From: an alpha proteobacterium 3107
Lineage (GTDB): Bacteria; Pseudomonadota; Alphaproteobacteria; Rhodobacterales; Rhodobacteraceae
NCBI GenBank assembly: GCA_001483205.1
Contig: JPPB01000049.1
Coordinates: forward strand, 1 to 5,072
Direction of reading: 5' to 3'
Length of the DNA stretch: 5,072 nucleotides
Position numbers and translations under genes: made by a program
The notes under the pieces: model-generated
What the model saw: the letters and a program-made list of their open reading frames with translations, nothing else
Database searches by the model: none
Told to the model about the DNA's origin: nothing
Part shown: positions 4,948 to 5,072 of the stretch, one piece after another
Layout: every line of letters starts with the position of its first letter
Position numbering within the stretch: position 1 is the stretch's first letter

Positions 4948-5072
4948 CTTATCCGCGGGTAAGGTCAGAGAGTGCCCCTTATCCGCGGATAAGGGCAGAA
5001 GGGGCGGCTTATCCGCGGATAAGGGCAGAGGGCGCGGCTTATCCGCGGATAAGGGCAGAGGGCGCGGCTTAT
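4948..5072. repeat. 30-bp tandem repeat array with a 16-bp palindrome per unit, running off the window
   Basis: Four complete 30-bp units start at 4948, 4978, 5008 and 5038, and a fifth begins at 5068 and is cut by the window edge. Units 3 and 4 are identical; unit 2 differs from them at 2 positions and unit 1 at 6, so divergence increases to the left and the array has probably grown on the right. Each unit opens with CTTATCCGCGGATAAG, a perfect 16-bp palindrome (one A-to-G change in unit 1), followed by about 14 bp, GGCAGAGGGCGCGG. Because 30 is a multiple of 3 and the unit lacks stops in four of six frames, repeated decapeptides such as LSADKGRGRG are possible, but no start codon with a ribosome binding site is seen. 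The region 4787-4947 to its left holds only the carbonic anhydrase promoter area. Confidence 0.95.

Noticed and set aside
4948..5072. CRISPR array
   Set aside because: The whole 30-bp unit repeats, including the part that would be the spacer, so there are no unique spacers; no cas gene is visible.
4948..5072. Replication origin iterons or DnaA boxes
   Set aside because: TTATCC resembles the start of a DnaA box, but the following CGCGG does not fit TTATCCACA, and no replication gene or AT-rich unwinding region is seen.
4895..5072. Rightward coding frame through the repeat array (LSADKGRGRG repeats)
   Set aside because: The frame opens after a stop at 4892-4894 but has no ATG or GTG start and no ribosome binding site before the repeats; kept only as an open possibility in the findings.

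Overview
The window looks like chromosome of an alphaproteobacterium, most likely a member of the Rhodobacteraceae (Roseobacter-like). This rests on the GC-rich coding sequence and on the feel of the three large proteins; it is an inference from recognition, not a search. Four protein genes are supported.

Left part (1-2171, + strand): the 3' portion, nearly complete, of a long fusion protein. It has an N-terminal family-specific segment, a DUF1989 (urea-carboxylase-associated / carboxyguanidine-deiminase-like) domain, and a C-terminal GcvT-type aminomethyltransferase module with the folate-site motifs intact. The reading frame is open to the left edge, so the true start is probably outside the window. 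Two exact copies of a 21-bp sequence, each holding a near-perfect 16-bp palindrome of LacI-family operator type, lie inside its 5' part and are read in different frames.

Middle (2172-2373): the gap between convergent transcription units. It is rich in inverted repeats around an ATGCAGA motif and ends in a strong GC hairpin that probably terminates the leftward operon.

Right part (2374-4786, all - strand, so transcription runs right to left): a beta-class carbonic anhydrase, then a divergent Amt/Rh-family ammonium channel, then a 56-residue single-pass membrane protein. The channel and the small gene are 26 bp apart and probably cotranscribed. The carbonic anhydrase is separated from the channel by 161 bp of AT-rich DNA that holds a likely channel promoter.

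Right edge (4787-5072): noncoding DNA upstream of the carbonic anhydrase, with a candidate promoter, a large dyad just upstream of it, and a 30-bp tandem repeat array (four full units plus the start of a fifth, running off the window). Each unit carries the 16-bp palindrome CTTATCCGCGGATAAG.

Together the genes suggest handling of ammonia and inorganic carbon: a channel for NH4+/NH3, an enzyme for CO2/bicarbonate, and a neighbouring enzyme whose DUF1989 domain may release ammonia from a C-N substrate while its GcvT domain passes a one-carbon unit to tetrahydrofolate. That functional link is inference from adjacency only.
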